Assembly (NCBI GenBank): GCA_029548365.1
Contig: JAKPNN010000003.1
Location: 62,001 to 126,000 of the forward strand
DNA length: 64,000 nt
Source of the DNA: Chloroflexota bacterium
GTDB taxonomy: Bacteria; Chloroflexota; Anaerolineae; Anaerolineales; Anaerolineaceae
Direction: 5' to 3'
Both the position numbers and the translations under genes were made by a program. Position 1 is the stretch's first letter. Each line of letters starts with the position of its first letter. The notes beneath the pieces were generated by a model. That model saw only the letters and a program-made list of their open reading frames with translations, was not told the origin of the DNA and did not search any database. Of the stretch, positions 53,077 to 61,744 are shown one piece after another.

Positions 53077-53205
53077 TGATATGCCCTTCGCAGGCAGCTT
53101 CAGGAAGAATCATCTCTAAAAATGGATCCATCGATCCCCCACATCATTTTTGAATTAATAGTATAAAGAAGATCCGATCTTTACCAGATTACCTGGAGCT
53201 AATTC

Positions 53206-53385
53206 ATGAAACGCCGGTATTATTGCGCGCTGATCGGATTGGTGTTTGGCGTAATGGATTAGTTTTACCCTGGCTGGTTGTCCTGTGGGTTTGGTCCCAA
53301 CCTGGGAGAAAACCCTTTCATGGTTATCGGTGGCAGCGCCATCGCAGTTTTCTTCTGGTGGTTGCTCAAAAACGAAAAAAGTTAA
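53206..53385 (+). pseudogene. Small membrane protein gene interrupted by an amber codon
   Basis: From ATG 53206 (GGAG eight bases before) the frame reads 18 codons, hits TAG at 53260-53262, then continues 40 codons to TAA at 53385. The joined 58-codon frame looks like one protein. It starts with basic residues and a first hydrophobic helix. After the stop come Phe-Tyr-Pro-Gly-Trp-Leu and a second helix rich in Ile, Ala, Val, Phe and Trp, ending Leu-Lys-Asn-Glu-Lys-Ser. A TAT to TAG change after Gly-Val-Met-Asp would explain it. Options are recent decay, a sequencing error, or suppression. Family not recognised. The rest of the 420-bp gap (53007-53425) has no other gene. Confidence 0.5.
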
Positions 53386-53425
53386 GACAGAAACTCGGCT
53401 TGAGAAAATTTAATCACCCAAAACA

Positions 53426-54166
53426 ATGATGAACCCGGAAATCAAAGCGATATTACTCGAAATCAACCAGATCTTCTATCAACATCATTCTCGGTCTTTT
53501 AGCGCAACCCGGCATCAGGTCCAGCCCGGGGTTCGCCGGTTGATTGACAGCCTCCAACCCGACGCCCGGGTTATCGATATCGGCTGCGGGAACGGCACAC
53601 TGGCCCGGCACCTTGCTGATCGGGGCTTTTCAGGGGAATACCTCGGCCTTGACCTGAGCGCAGACTTGCTGGATGACGCCCGGCGCCTGCTGTGCTCGCC
53701 GCCATCCGGGACCTATCTATTTCAGAAAATTGACCTGGCTGAACCGGATTGGGCAGCATCTAATCCGACCCATAATTTCGATTGGCTGGTTGCCTTTGCT
53801 GTCCTGCACCACCTGCCAGGAGCGGACCTACGCCTGGAAACTGTCCGAGCTTTCCGGAACCTGATTTCACCCCATGGGCGGGTGGCGCTTTCTGTCTGGC
53901 AGTGGCAAAACAGCCCACGGTTGCGTAAACGCGTTATTCCCTGGTCAACAGTGGGGTTGAAGCCGGATGAACTGGATTCCGGAGATGTATTGTTGGATTG
54001 GCGCGCAGGCGATTCTCCTGGTATGCGCTACGTCCACACCTTCAGCGAAGATCGTCTGAGTGAGTTAGCCTTCAGGTCGGGATTCGAAATTTGCGATATT
54101 TTTTATTCTGACGGAAAAATGGGCAACCTGGCGCTTTACCAGGTGTGGCAACCAACACAAAAATAA
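53426..54166 (+). CDS. Class I SAM methyltransferase, Trm9-like
   Basis: 246-aa methyltransferase. SAM motif I is Val-Ile-Asp-Ile-Gly-Cys-Gly-Asn-Gly-Thr near residue 50 and motif II Gly-Leu-Asp-Leu-Ser near 78. A Phe-Ala-Val-Leu-His-His-Leu motif near 130, Val-Trp-Gln-Trp-Gln, Val-Ile-Pro-Trp near 175, and Tyr-Val-His-Thr-Phe-Ser-Glu-Asp follow. This series parallels Trm9/ALKBH8-type tRNA wobble-uridine carboxymethyl methyltransferases. If so, it would convert cm5U34 to mcm5U34, using the product of Elp3 encoded nearby. This assignment is from pattern memory; a general small-molecule methyltransferase is the alternative. Confidence 0.7.
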   Translation: MMNPEIKAILLEINQIFYQHHSRSFSATRHQVQPGVRRLIDSLQPDARVIDIGCGNGTLARHLADRGFSGEYLGLDLSADLLDDARRLLCSPPSGTYLFQKIDLAEPDWAASNPTHNFDWLVAFAVLHHLPGADLRLETVRAFRNLISPHGRVALSVWQWQNSPRLRKRVIPWSTVGLKPDELDSGDVLLDWRAGDSPGMRYVHTFSEDRLSELAFRSGFEICDIFYSDGKMGNLALYQVWQPTQK

Positions 54167-54173
54167 AAAAAAA

Positions 54174-54202
54174 CCAGATCTCCAAAGTGGTCTGGCTTTT
54201 TT
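54174..54202. terminator. Bidirectional terminator
   Basis: CCAGATC (54174-54180) pairs with GGTCTGG (54189-54195, one T-G pair) and is followed by TTTTTT on the plus strand and T-runs on the minus strand. It serves both the methyltransferase and the convergent ZIP gene. Confidence 0.85.
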
Positions 54203-54216
54203 GCACAAGAGTATTT

Positions 54217-55029
54217 TTATCCGAAAGCAACATCTAAAATCATCATGACAGCAAAACCAAACATCACGCCCAGTGTAGGGATATCCGAGTGCCCCTCACA
54301 TTTGGTGGCTGGGATCAGCTCCTCAGCCACAACGTAGATCATTGCCCCGGCTGCAAATGCCAGGGCATAGGGCAGTAATGGCCGCATCAGGATCGTCAAC
54401 GCTGCCCCAATCACACCGGCAATGGGCTCCACGACCCCGGATAGCTGACCGTAGAAAAACGCCTTACCCCGCGGCCAGCCCTCGCGTCGTAGCGGTGCAG
54501 ACACAGCCAACCCTTCCGGGAAGTTCTGCAGCCCAATACCTACAGCCAATGCAATCGCTGAGGCAACACTGGCGCCTTCAACGTTGGCAGCTGCTGCACC
54601 AAAGGCAACCCCGACAGCCAGCCCTTCCGGGATATTGTGCAGGGTGATCGCCGTGATCAGCAGCACGCTGCGCCGCCAGGAGGATTTCAAGCCTTCAGCT
54701 TCACTCATCTCCATGCCCATATGAAGGTGGGGCAGCAGTTTATCCACCAGGAACAGGAATAATCCGCCCAGAAGAAATCCCACTGCTGCCGGAAACCAGA
54801 CCGGCACAGCCATGTCATGCGATAGCTCGATGGCCGGTTCCAGCAACGACCAAAAACTGGCAGCAATCATCACACCCGAAGCAAAGCCTAATAAGCCATC
54901 CAACAGTTTCTGATTGACTTCCCTGGTTAAAAATATCAGGGATGCTCCGAATGCCGTCATGAACCAGGTAAATAACGTGCCCATCAATGCCTGAATAATG
55001 GGAGAAAATTGTTCAATAAAAGCAATCAT
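54217..55029 (-). CDS. ZIP-family divalent metal transporter
   Basis: 270-aa membrane protein with eight predicted helices. The metal-binding helices carry His-Asn-Ile-Pro-Glu-Gly and Gln-Asn-Phe-Pro-Glu-Gly, the signature of ZIP transporters such as ZupT that import Zn2+, Fe2+ or Mn2+. A histidine-bearing cytosolic loop (His-Leu-His-Met-Gly-Met-Glu) lies between helices 3 and 4. A Fur-family-like box upstream suggests metal-dependent control. Substrate cannot be decided. Confidence 0.93.
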   Translation of the reverse strand: MIAFIEQFSPIIQALMGTLFTWFMTAFGASLIFLTREVNQKLLDGLLGFASGVMIAASFWSLLEPAIELSHDMAVPVWFPAAVGFLLGGLFLFLVDKLLPHLHMGMEMSEAEGLKSSWRRSVLLITAITLHNIPEGLAVGVAFGAAAANVEGASVASAIALAVGIGLQNFPEGLAVSAPLRREGWPRGKAFFYGQLSGVVEPIAGVIGAALTILMRPLLPYALAFAAGAMIYVVAEELIPATKCEGHSDIPTLGVMFGFAVMMILDVAFG

Positions 55030-55082
55030 GGTTGGTGCTCTCCTTCAAATAAAAATTTATTAATTATTCAATCGTTTTATAA

Positions 55083-55101
55083 TATAATGCGAATGATTGT
55101 T
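55083..55101 (-). promoter_or_regulatory. Fur-family-like operator upstream of ZIP gene
   Basis: Nineteen bases matching 13 of 19 positions of the classic Fur box (read on the plus strand), 54 bp upstream of the ZIP start. It could be a Fur, Zur or Mur site. Not tested. Confidence 0.4.
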
Positions 55102-55133
55102 ATTACACTTAAATTAATCATTCCACAGACCGT

Positions 55134-56591
55134 TCAGGATACGGGCTTTAAGACCGCCCCCTGCCAGGGCGACAGTTGTCCTTTGCGCAAATGTCCCTCT
55201 TCAATCACAGCCCCCTCACCGCCCAACAGGTCCTCGAATTCAACAGCGTTTGGAAACCATTTTTCCACCGGCACGTTTAAATCCCAGGTCGAATTACCGG
55301 TGTTCAGCAAAACTAACAGATGCTCGCCTTCCAGATGGCGTAAAAAAGCCAGGTACGCTCCCTGGGCAAATACTGGCTCAAACTCGCCGGTACGTAAAAC
55401 TGGATGCTTTAATCGCAGGTGGGTATAGGTCCTGATTGCGTTACGCAGGTCGTGATCCCAGACCGCTTCATCCCAGGGGAATGGCGCCCGGCAGTCAGGA
55501 TCGCGTCCGCCCATCAACCCGATCTCATCGCCGTAATAAATACACGGTGCGCCAGGATAAGTCATTTGAAATAAGCTTGCCAGCCGGAAGGCATCTTTCT
55601 TCCCTCTTACCATGCTCAAAAATCGTGGCATATCATGGCTATCCAGCAAGTTGAGCTGCGCCAGGGCGTTTTGACGGGGATAAATTTCCAGCAATTGCCG
55701 GGTGCGCTGGGCAAAACCTGAAGCATCCAATTCTGGAATTTCAGGCAGTCCCATCATCCCCGAGATCAGCCCATCATCCCGATTGTCTTTTCCAAAGAAA
55801 CCGACGCAAGCCGCGGTGAACTGGTAATTCATCACTGCATCAAACATATCGCCTTGCAGCCATTCCTGCGCCTCCGAGGGGATTTCGCCCACCAGGTAGG
55901 CATCGGGGTTGGCTTCCTTGGTAATCTCTCGAAACTTTCGCCAGAATTCCGGGTCTTTAATTTCAAAGGGGACATCCAACCGCCAGCCGTCTGCGCCCTG
56001 TTCAATCCAGTATCGGGCAATCTCAAACAAGAATTCCCGTACGCGCGGGTTATCCGTATTGAATTGTGGCAGCGCGGGCATATTCCACCAGGCGGAATAG
56101 TTTGGTTTGTCGTGGTAAGCATTCAGCGGGTAGCCATACACCGTGAACCAGTCTCGATAAGGAGATTTCTCCCCGTTCTCCAGAATATGATGGAATTGAA
56201 AGAAACCGCGACTGGCATGATTGAAAACACCGTCAAGGATCAGGTACATCCCCCGCCGATGAACTTCTTCTAAAAGCGTAAAATATGCTGTGTTACCGCC
56301 CAGGATGGGATCAACCTGGTAATAGTCAAACGTATGATAGCGATGGTTTGCCGCGGAAGCAAAGATCGGGTTGAAATAAAGCGCAGTGACACCCAGGTCC
56401 TGGAGGTAATCCAAATGTTCACACACGCCCAGTAAATCACCGCCTTTAAAACCATGCTGGGTCACCGGTAAACTCCAGGGTTCAAGATGATCTGGCTTAT
56501 CCACATGTTTCGATTTTGCGAAACGATCCGGGAATATCTGGTAAAAAATGGCGTTTTTGACCCAATCGGGTGTATGGGTTAAATCGGTCAT
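55134..56591 (-). CDS. GH13-family alpha-glucosidase/neopullulanase-like enzyme
   Basis: 485-aa cytosolic glycoside hydrolase family 13 enzyme. Catalytic nucleophile in Gly-Trp-Arg-Leu-Asp-Val-Pro (near 217), acid/base Glu in Leu-Val-Gly-Glu-Ile-Pro (near 246), and transition-state Asp in Leu-Leu-Asp-Ser-His-Asp-Met (near 315). The conserved Gly-Val-Phe-Asn-His of region I is present (near 111). A beta-sandwich C-domain follows. It probably cuts alpha-1,4 bonds in maltodextrins. No signal peptide. The start at 56591 is preferred because the upstream 56 codons look non-coding; AAGGAG lies 12 bases before it. Confidence 0.9.
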   Translation of the reverse strand: MTDLTHTPDWVKNAIFYQIFPDRFAKSKHVDKPDHLEPWSLPVTQHGFKGGDLLGVCEHLDYLQDLGVTALYFNPIFASAANHRYHTFDYYQVDPILGGNTAYFTLLEEVHRRGMYLILDGVFNHASRGFFQFHHILENGEKSPYRDWFTVYGYPLNAYHDKPNYSAWWNMPALPQFNTDNPRVREFLFEIARYWIEQGADGWRLDVPFEIKDPEFWRKFREITKEANPDAYLVGEIPSEAQEWLQGDMFDAVMNYQFTAACVGFFGKDNRDDGLISGMMGLPEIPELDASGFAQRTRQLLEIYPRQNALAQLNLLDSHDMPRFLSMVRGKKDAFRLASLFQMTYPGAPCIYYGDEIGLMGGRDPDCRAPFPWDEAVWDHDLRNAIRTYTHLRLKHPVLRTGEFEPVFAQGAYLAFLRHLEGEHLLVLLNTGNSTWDLNVPVEKWFPNAVEFEDLLGGEGAVIEEGHLRKGQLSPWQGAVLKPVS

Positions 56592-56783
56592 AAAATAGTT
56601 GTTCTCCTTGATAATTTTTATCGAATAAATTTTACCATTGATGCCAACATTGCGAAAACAGACCCAGAGCGCCCTGGCAATGTGGCTATTACGCAAATAC
56701 GTCCATGACCAGGCACACTCAGTGTTTGGCGCTCTTTCTAACCATGTTACGCAGAACAAACGCCAAAATCTCCGCCGGCATGA

Positions 56784-56812
56784 TTGACAATCTGGGCAAT
56801 GGCGACTATCCT
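56784..56812 (+). promoter_or_regulatory. tRNA-Sec promoter
   Basis: -35 TTGACA (56784-56789, perfect), 17-bp spacer, -10 TATCCT (56807-56812). The expected start is at or within one base of the mature tRNA 5' end at 56820. The 56592-56783 stretch shows no gene. Confidence 0.8.
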
Positions 56813-56819
56813 TAGCTGT

Positions 56820-56913
56820 GGGAGTGGTCAGGTCCCGGTGGGCCTCCCGGTCTTCAAAATCGGTGTCGGGTCGCTTGGCGAGCCGTGGTGGGTTCGACTC
56901 CCATCCATTCCCG
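56820..56913 (+). tRNA. selC: tRNA-Sec (anticodon TCA)
   Basis: 94-nt tRNA with selenocysteine-specific features. An 8-bp acceptor stem (GGGAGTGG/CCATTCCC, one G-T pair) and 5-bp T-stem stack to the bacterial 8+5 layout. The D-stem has 6 bp (AGGTCC/GGGCCT) with a 4-nt D-loop, a long variable arm is present, and the anticodon loop CTTCAAA carries TCA at 56854-56856. Discriminator base is G. CCA is not encoded. It reads UGA when bound by SelB; the UGA in the copper-operon rhodanese is a likely target. selA, selB and selD are not in the window. Confidence 0.96.
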
Positions 56914-56923
56914 TCTTGTAAAG

Positions 56924-56949
56924 AGGCCTTCCAAATACAAGGCCTTTTT
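56924..56949 (+). terminator. tRNA-Sec terminator
   Basis: AGGCCTT/AAGGCCT stem with 8-nt loop followed by TTTTT, 11 bases past the tRNA. Confidence 0.9.
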
Positions 56950-57155
56950 GCATCAATGGCACCCTAAAAACATAAGAGCAAACGAGGTCACATGCTTATG
57001 GTGTTAGAGCAGCCATTTGCCCGGTGAACAACACCGAACGGCGAAAATTAATGCAATCGTGGAGTGCTATTTCTACATGCAAAAATACAGTAAATTGATA
57101 CCGCATGTTAACATGATGACACTTTCTTGAGATTGAGTCAAACTCTATTTATTCT

Positions 57156-59204
57156 ATGCGAAACCAATCCTCACGGTTCCCCATTATTCTGACCATCATT
57201 CTACTTCTGGCCCTGTGCTGCCTGTGTATCTCACTGGTCATCTTCGCCAGCGGTTCGATCATCCTTGCCCTGCCAACCACACCGGCTGTGGATCCGCCAA
57301 CCGTCTTTGAACAACCCCTGGCAGACCTGATTCTACCCACCCTGACTGCATCACCAACAGGCCAGGTGATCTCAACCCCAGGAACTGACATTGGGGAGAA
57401 GATTGACACCCTCGAGGTCCTTAAAGCAGCAAACGTTCCCATCAACGATCCGATCCTGCTGGCTGAGCAACTGGGCGGAAAAATGAATATCTCGCGCACC
57501 TTCCCAGACCCCAACGCTCCCTATCAGGTCGGTGATTCAAAGGCGTTTTGGGTGACGAATGTCGACACTCGGCAGAATTTCCAGGTGATTGCCACACTCC
57601 GATATCTTGGTGAGCATACCTATTTTTGGATTGAGGACAATGTCGCCTACGAGCCTGCAGATTTAGTGCAACTGGGTGATACCTTTGACCAGGAAATCTA
57701 CCCCACAACCCGCGCGTTCTTCGGCAGCGAATGGACACCAGGCATCGATCACGACCCGCGCATTCACATCCTGTTTGCCCGCAATTTAGGCGAATTTTTG
57801 GCTGGTTATTATTCATCTGCTGACGAACTGCACCCCGATGCGCATCAGTTTTCTAACGCCCACGAAATGTTTTTAATCAATGCCGACAATATGAGACTGT
57901 GGCATGACAGCATTTACAGCACCCTTGCCCACGAACTCCAACACATGATCCACTGGCACATCGATAAAAATGAAGAGACCTGGCTGAACGAGGGTTTTTC
58001 GATGTTGGCAGAACTTATCAATGGGTATGATCCTGGCGGCTTTGACCGGCAATATATCCAGAACACTGACCTGCAATTAACCGACTGGGGCTCAAGCATC
58101 GGCAGTAACGGACCCCATTACGGCGCCGCCATGCTCTTCACCACCTATTTTTATGACCGCTTTGGCGCTACAGCGACTCAGAAGCTGGTAGCTGAGCAGA
58201 AAAATGGGCTTGAGGGCATTGACGTCGTCCTGCAAGAGCTCGATGTAACCGATCCGCTCACGGGTGAACCCCTCACCGCGGAGGATGTTTTCGCGGATTG
58301 GGCAGTTGCCAACCTGCTTGGTGACCCGGGCATCAGCGATGGACGCTATTACTACAACGTCTACCCGCAGGCGCCTCAGGCAGCCCCCTCCACCCATATC
58401 ACCGCCTGCCCGACCGGACCGCTCACTTACCATGTGGCACAATTTGGCGTTGATGCCATCAAAATCTCCTGCCCCGGCGACCTGACCCTCTCGTTTGCTG
58501 GTGAAACTACCACAAATCTGCTGCCCATCACTCCCTACTCAGGCAGCTCCTTTTTCTGGTCCAACACAGGGGACCAATCCAATATGAGCCTTAAACGGGT
58601 GTTTGACCTCACAGAGGTCAGCGGCCCGGTCAATATGACCTATCAAACCTGGTATGACATCGAATTGGATTACGATTATGTCTTTGTCTCGGCTTCTATC
58701 GATGGTACCAGCTGGCAAATCCTGAACAGCACTTCCTGTACCATGAACAACCCTTCTGGAAACAGCTATGGTTGCGGCTTGACTGGCGCTTCAGACGGCT
58801 GGCAGTTGGAGAAGGTTGACCTGACGCCTTTCGCCGGGAAGCTCATCAGCCTCCGCTTTGATTACATAACGGATGCTGCCGTCAATGGCAATGGTTTCGC
58901 CCTGGACGACATTCACATCGATGCCATCAATTATTTCACCAATTTTGAAGTCGATGATGGTGGTTGGCATGGGGAGGGTTTTGTGCGCATCCAGAATGCC
59001 CTGCCGCAATCTTTCAGGGTGACGATGATAACTTATGGAAAACAGGTCCATGTGGTTCCACTGGAATTGGACGAAAATAATCAGTTTGAAGTTGATATCA
59101 ACCTCGGTCAGGACATCGAATCGATGATCCTGGTGATCAGTGGAACCACGCCCTATACACGGCAGCGGGCTGTGTATCAGGTTGGGGTCGAACCCTTACG
59201 ATAA
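57156..59204 (+). CDS. Secreted M6-like (immune inhibitor A-type) metalloprotease
   Basis: 682-aa protein with an N-terminal membrane anchor or signal (about 8-35), a pro-region, and a zinc protease domain. The zinc site is His-Glu-Leu-Gln-His near residue 254, with the downstream Trp-Leu-Asn-Glu-Gly-Phe-Ser as third ligand, a gluzincin pattern. C-terminal beta domains (about 410-600) resemble the MAM-like/immune inhibitor A repeats (Asp-Gly-Trp, Leu-Asp-Asp-Ile-His-Ile-Asp). It probably degrades extracellular proteins. The next gene's coding frame begins about 110 bp downstream. Confidence 0.82.
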   Translation: MRNQSSRFPIILTIILLLALCCLCISLVIFASGSIILALPTTPAVDPPTVFEQPLADLILPTLTASPTGQVISTPGTDIGEKIDTLEVLKAANVPINDPILLAEQLGGKMNISRTFPDPNAPYQVGDSKAFWVTNVDTRQNFQVIATLRYLGEHTYFWIEDNVAYEPADLVQLGDTFDQEIYPTTRAFFGSEWTPGIDHDPRIHILFARNLGEFLAGYYSSADELHPDAHQFSNAHEMFLINADNMRLWHDSIYSTLAHELQHMIHWHIDKNEETWLNEGFSMLAELINGYDPGGFDRQYIQNTDLQLTDWGSSIGSNGPHYGAAMLFTTYFYDRFGATATQKLVAEQKNGLEGIDVVLQELDVTDPLTGEPLTAEDVFADWAVANLLGDPGISDGRYYYNVYPQAPQAAPSTHITACPTGPLTYHVAQFGVDAIKISCPGDLTLSFAGETTTNLLPITPYSGSSFFWSNTGDQSNMSLKRVFDLTEVSGPVNMTYQTWYDIELDYDYVFVSASIDGTSWQILNSTSCTMNNPSGNSYGCGLTGASDGWQLEKVDLTPFAGKLISLRFDYITDAAVNGNGFALDDIHIDAINYFTNFEVDDGGWHGEGFVRIQNALPQSFRVTMITYGKQVHVVPLELDENNQFEVDINLGQDIESMILVISGTTPYTRQRAVYQVGVEPLR

Positions 59205-59315
59205 TTGCAGGCCTTCTTTTGCCGCCATCTGTTGACCATCAACCCGATTGAAAAAACCTGGAAACCCTCGTCAAAGTCAATACCACCCAGGCGACCAACC
59301 TCTAGGAAGTCTCTC

Positions 59316-61139
59316 ATGACATCAAAACCCAAACAAATTGAACCCAAACCAATGCTCACCCCCTGGACTTCAGACGTAGATCCCCATCTACCCCATCCCG
59401 AATACCCGCGACCGCAGATGGTTCGCGAGCATTGGCAAAACCTGAACGGTCTATGGCATTACCAGATCACCCGGAAATCCGCCCCCCCACCTGAAGCCTT
59501 TGCCGGGCAAATCCTGGTGCCCTTCCCCATCGAAAGCGCCCTGTCGGGCGTCAGGCGCCAACTCGGCTCCGATGAAGAGCTGTGGTATCAGCGTCAGTTT
59601 ACGGTCGATCCTGCATGGCTAACCGGTCGAACACTGCTCCATTTTGGGGCTGTGGACTGGCATTGCAGGGTTTATGTTAACGGCAAAACCATCGGGGAGC
59701 ATGTCGGCGGTTACGACCCTTTTTCTTTCGATATCACCGATGCATTGATCAAAGAAGAAAACACCCTCCTCATCTGGGTCAGTGACCCAACGGATACTCA
59801 ACCCATTCAGCGCGGTAAGCAGGTGCGTAAACCGGGATTTATTTGGTACAGCGCCCATTCCGGCATCTGGCAAACGGTCTGGCTGGAAAGTGTGCCCCAA
59901 ACTTATCTCGAATCATTCAGGATCACCCCGGATATTGATCAGGAATGGGTGACGATTGAAGCACTTATCGCCAATCACGTTCAGGGCTGCGCGCTGCATG
60001 CCCGTGTGTTTGATCAGGGCAAGCAAGTGGCTCAAGGCAGTTCACCCGGGGATAAACCGCTCCGCCTCCCCATGCCGGATGCGAATTTGTGGTCTCCCGA
60101 CGACCCACATCTGTACGACCTGGAACTGAGCCTCCAATACCAGGATCAAGAGATCGATCACGTACGCAGTTATTTTGGTATGCGGAAATTTAGCCTCGCC
60201 AGGGATGCCCGGGGCGTATTGCGCTTTTGCCTGAACAATCAACCCCTGTTCCTGTACGGACCGCTGGACCAGGGCTACTGGCCGGATGGCCTGTGCACCC
60301 CACCGACGGACGCCGCCATCCAGTGGGAGATCAACTTCATCAAGGATGCCGGGTTTAATATGCTCAGAAAACACATCAAAGTGGAATCTGCACGCTATTA
60401 CTACCATTGTGATCAAGTCGGCATCATCGTCTGGCAGGATATGGTCAGCGGCGGCATCAGCCCCAAGCCCATCTGGTTCTTGTTTGCGCCGCAATTCAAC
60501 GCCCTACGTGACACCCGTTGTTACTGGCGTTTGGGTCGCTCCGGGCAAGAAAACCGGGATCAATTCAAACTGGAATATCAACGGATGATCTCCGCATTGT
60601 TCAACACGGTTTCGATTGCAATTTGGTGTCCTTTTAATGAGGGCTGGGGCCAGTTCGATGCAGCAAACATCGCTGACTGGACCAAAACGGTGGATCCTTC
60701 CCGCCTGGTGGATCACGCCAGCGGCTGGTTTGACCAGGGTGCCAGCGATTTTAAAAGCGAGCATGTTTACTTCAAACCGCTCCCCGACCCCCAACCCGAT
60801 CCGCTTCGGGCCTGGGTGCTTTCGGAGTTTGGCGGCTACAGCCTGAATCTGCCGGAACACACCTGGAACCCCAGGAAAGACTTCGGTTATAAAAAGTTTA
60901 TGGATTCCCGGGCGCTCACCCAGGGTTATGTCGAATTACTGGAAAAACAGCTCATTCCCTGGATTAATGCGGGATTATCTGCTGCAGTTTACACACAAAC
61001 CACCGATGTGGAAACGGAAGTCAATGGCTTTCTGACCTATGACCGCAAGGTGCTGAAAATGGACCTTCAGGAAATTGCTGCTGTCCATCATCGATTAATG
61101 CTGGCCAGTATCAACTCAGTTGAAATCGAAAACGAATGA
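59316..61139 (+). CDS. GH2-family glycoside hydrolase
   Basis: 607-aa cytosolic enzyme with the GH2 order: jelly-roll sugar-binding domain (about 30-185; Trp-Tyr-Gln-Arg, Gly-Ala-Val-Asp-Trp, Gly-Gly-Tyr-Asp-Pro-Phe), Ig-like domain (about 190-290), and TIM barrel. Acid/base Glu is in Phe-Asn-Glu-Gly-Trp-Gly (near 440) and nucleophile Glu in Ser-Glu-Phe-Gly-Gly (near 507). It would be a beta-galactosidase, beta-glucuronidase or beta-mannosidase; which one is not clear. AGGAAG lies seven bases before ATG 59316, so the upstream 37 codons are left out. Confidence 0.9.
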   Translation: MTSKPKQIEPKPMLTPWTSDVDPHLPHPEYPRPQMVREHWQNLNGLWHYQITRKSAPPPEAFAGQILVPFPIESALSGVRRQLGSDEELWYQRQFTVDPAWLTGRTLLHFGAVDWHCRVYVNGKTIGEHVGGYDPFSFDITDALIKEENTLLIWVSDPTDTQPIQRGKQVRKPGFIWYSAHSGIWQTVWLESVPQTYLESFRITPDIDQEWVTIEALIANHVQGCALHARVFDQGKQVAQGSSPGDKPLRLPMPDANLWSPDDPHLYDLELSLQYQDQEIDHVRSYFGMRKFSLARDARGVLRFCLNNQPLFLYGPLDQGYWPDGLCTPPTDAAIQWEINFIKDAGFNMLRKHIKVESARYYYHCDQVGIIVWQDMVSGGISPKPIWFLFAPQFNALRDTRCYWRLGRSGQENRDQFKLEYQRMISALFNTVSIAIWCPFNEGWGQFDAANIADWTKTVDPSRLVDHASGWFDQGASDFKSEHVYFKPLPDPQPDPLRAWVLSEFGGYSLNLPEHTWNPRKDFGYKKFMDSRALTQGYVELLEKQLIPWINAGLSAAVYTQTTDVETEVNGFLTYDRKVLKMDLQEIAAVHHRLMLASINSVEIENE

Positions 61140-61244
61140 TGTTCATCGAATCATGCTTCAGACTACAATAGCCAGCTTTGCTCGTAAGGTAGCCGCGCTA
61201 AATGGATATTGCATGACATGTTTTTAATCTAAGCGGAGCTTATA

Positions 61245-61580
61245 TTAGACCGAGCCAACAGCATCGATCAGGTCGTCATAAACCGTAAAATGCGGCCCAA
61301 TCCCAACCAGGTCCATCGATTCACGGATGCGTTCATCCATGTTCACCAGGATCAATTCACCACGATTACTCTTTTTAACTTCCTTCTGAACCCGAATCAA
61401 TGCCCACCAACCGGCACTGGAAACAAAGCTCACATCTTGCATATCAATGATGATATTGTATTGACCCTTTTCAATTAATTGGTTCAAGGCTTCCTCAAGC
61501 TCAGGCGCTGTGTAACTATCTACACGGCCGCTGGTTGTCAATACGGTACTGCGTTTGTATTCAGTAATATTAAAATCCAT
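61245..61580 (-). CDS. STAS-domain anti-sigma factor antagonist
   Basis: 111-aa single STAS domain like SpoIIAA/RsbV. The phosphorylatable serine sits in Phe-Val-Ser-Ser-Ala-Gly near residue 56. It would bind an anti-sigma kinase when unphosphorylated. No partner kinase or sigma factor is adjacent. An ATG at 61592 lies inside GGAG, which is the ribosome-binding site for the start at 61580, so the shorter form is chosen. Confidence 0.9.
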   Translation of the reverse strand: MDFNITEYKRSTVLTTSGRVDSYTAPELEEALNQLIEKGQYNIIIDMQDVSFVSSAGWWALIRVQKEVKKSNRGELILVNMDERIRESMDLVGIGPHFTVYDDLIDAVGSV

Positions 61581-61744
61581 TTTTTTCTCCATTTAACTCG
61601 AGGATTATTTCTTGATCCAATTATATCCGATATCTGCTTACTGACAATAATTTTCAACAATTACCCCGGCTGAGCTTTTTTCTGCATAAGTTCAACACCG
61701 CAGCCTTTTTGGTGCATTGATTCTCTTGGGTATAATAAACGGCT

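Noticed and set aside
53260-53262. Pyrrolysine at the TAG codon
   Set aside because: Pyrrolysine is known in methylamine methyltransferases and a few others; no pyl gene or tRNA-Pyl is in the window, and the protein is unrelated.
53223-53429. 68-codon frame overlapping the amber-interrupted gene
   Set aside because: It is in another phase, rich in Arg, Lys, Trp and Gln without helix pattern, while the amber-interrupted frame has a ribosome-binding site and two plausible membrane helices.
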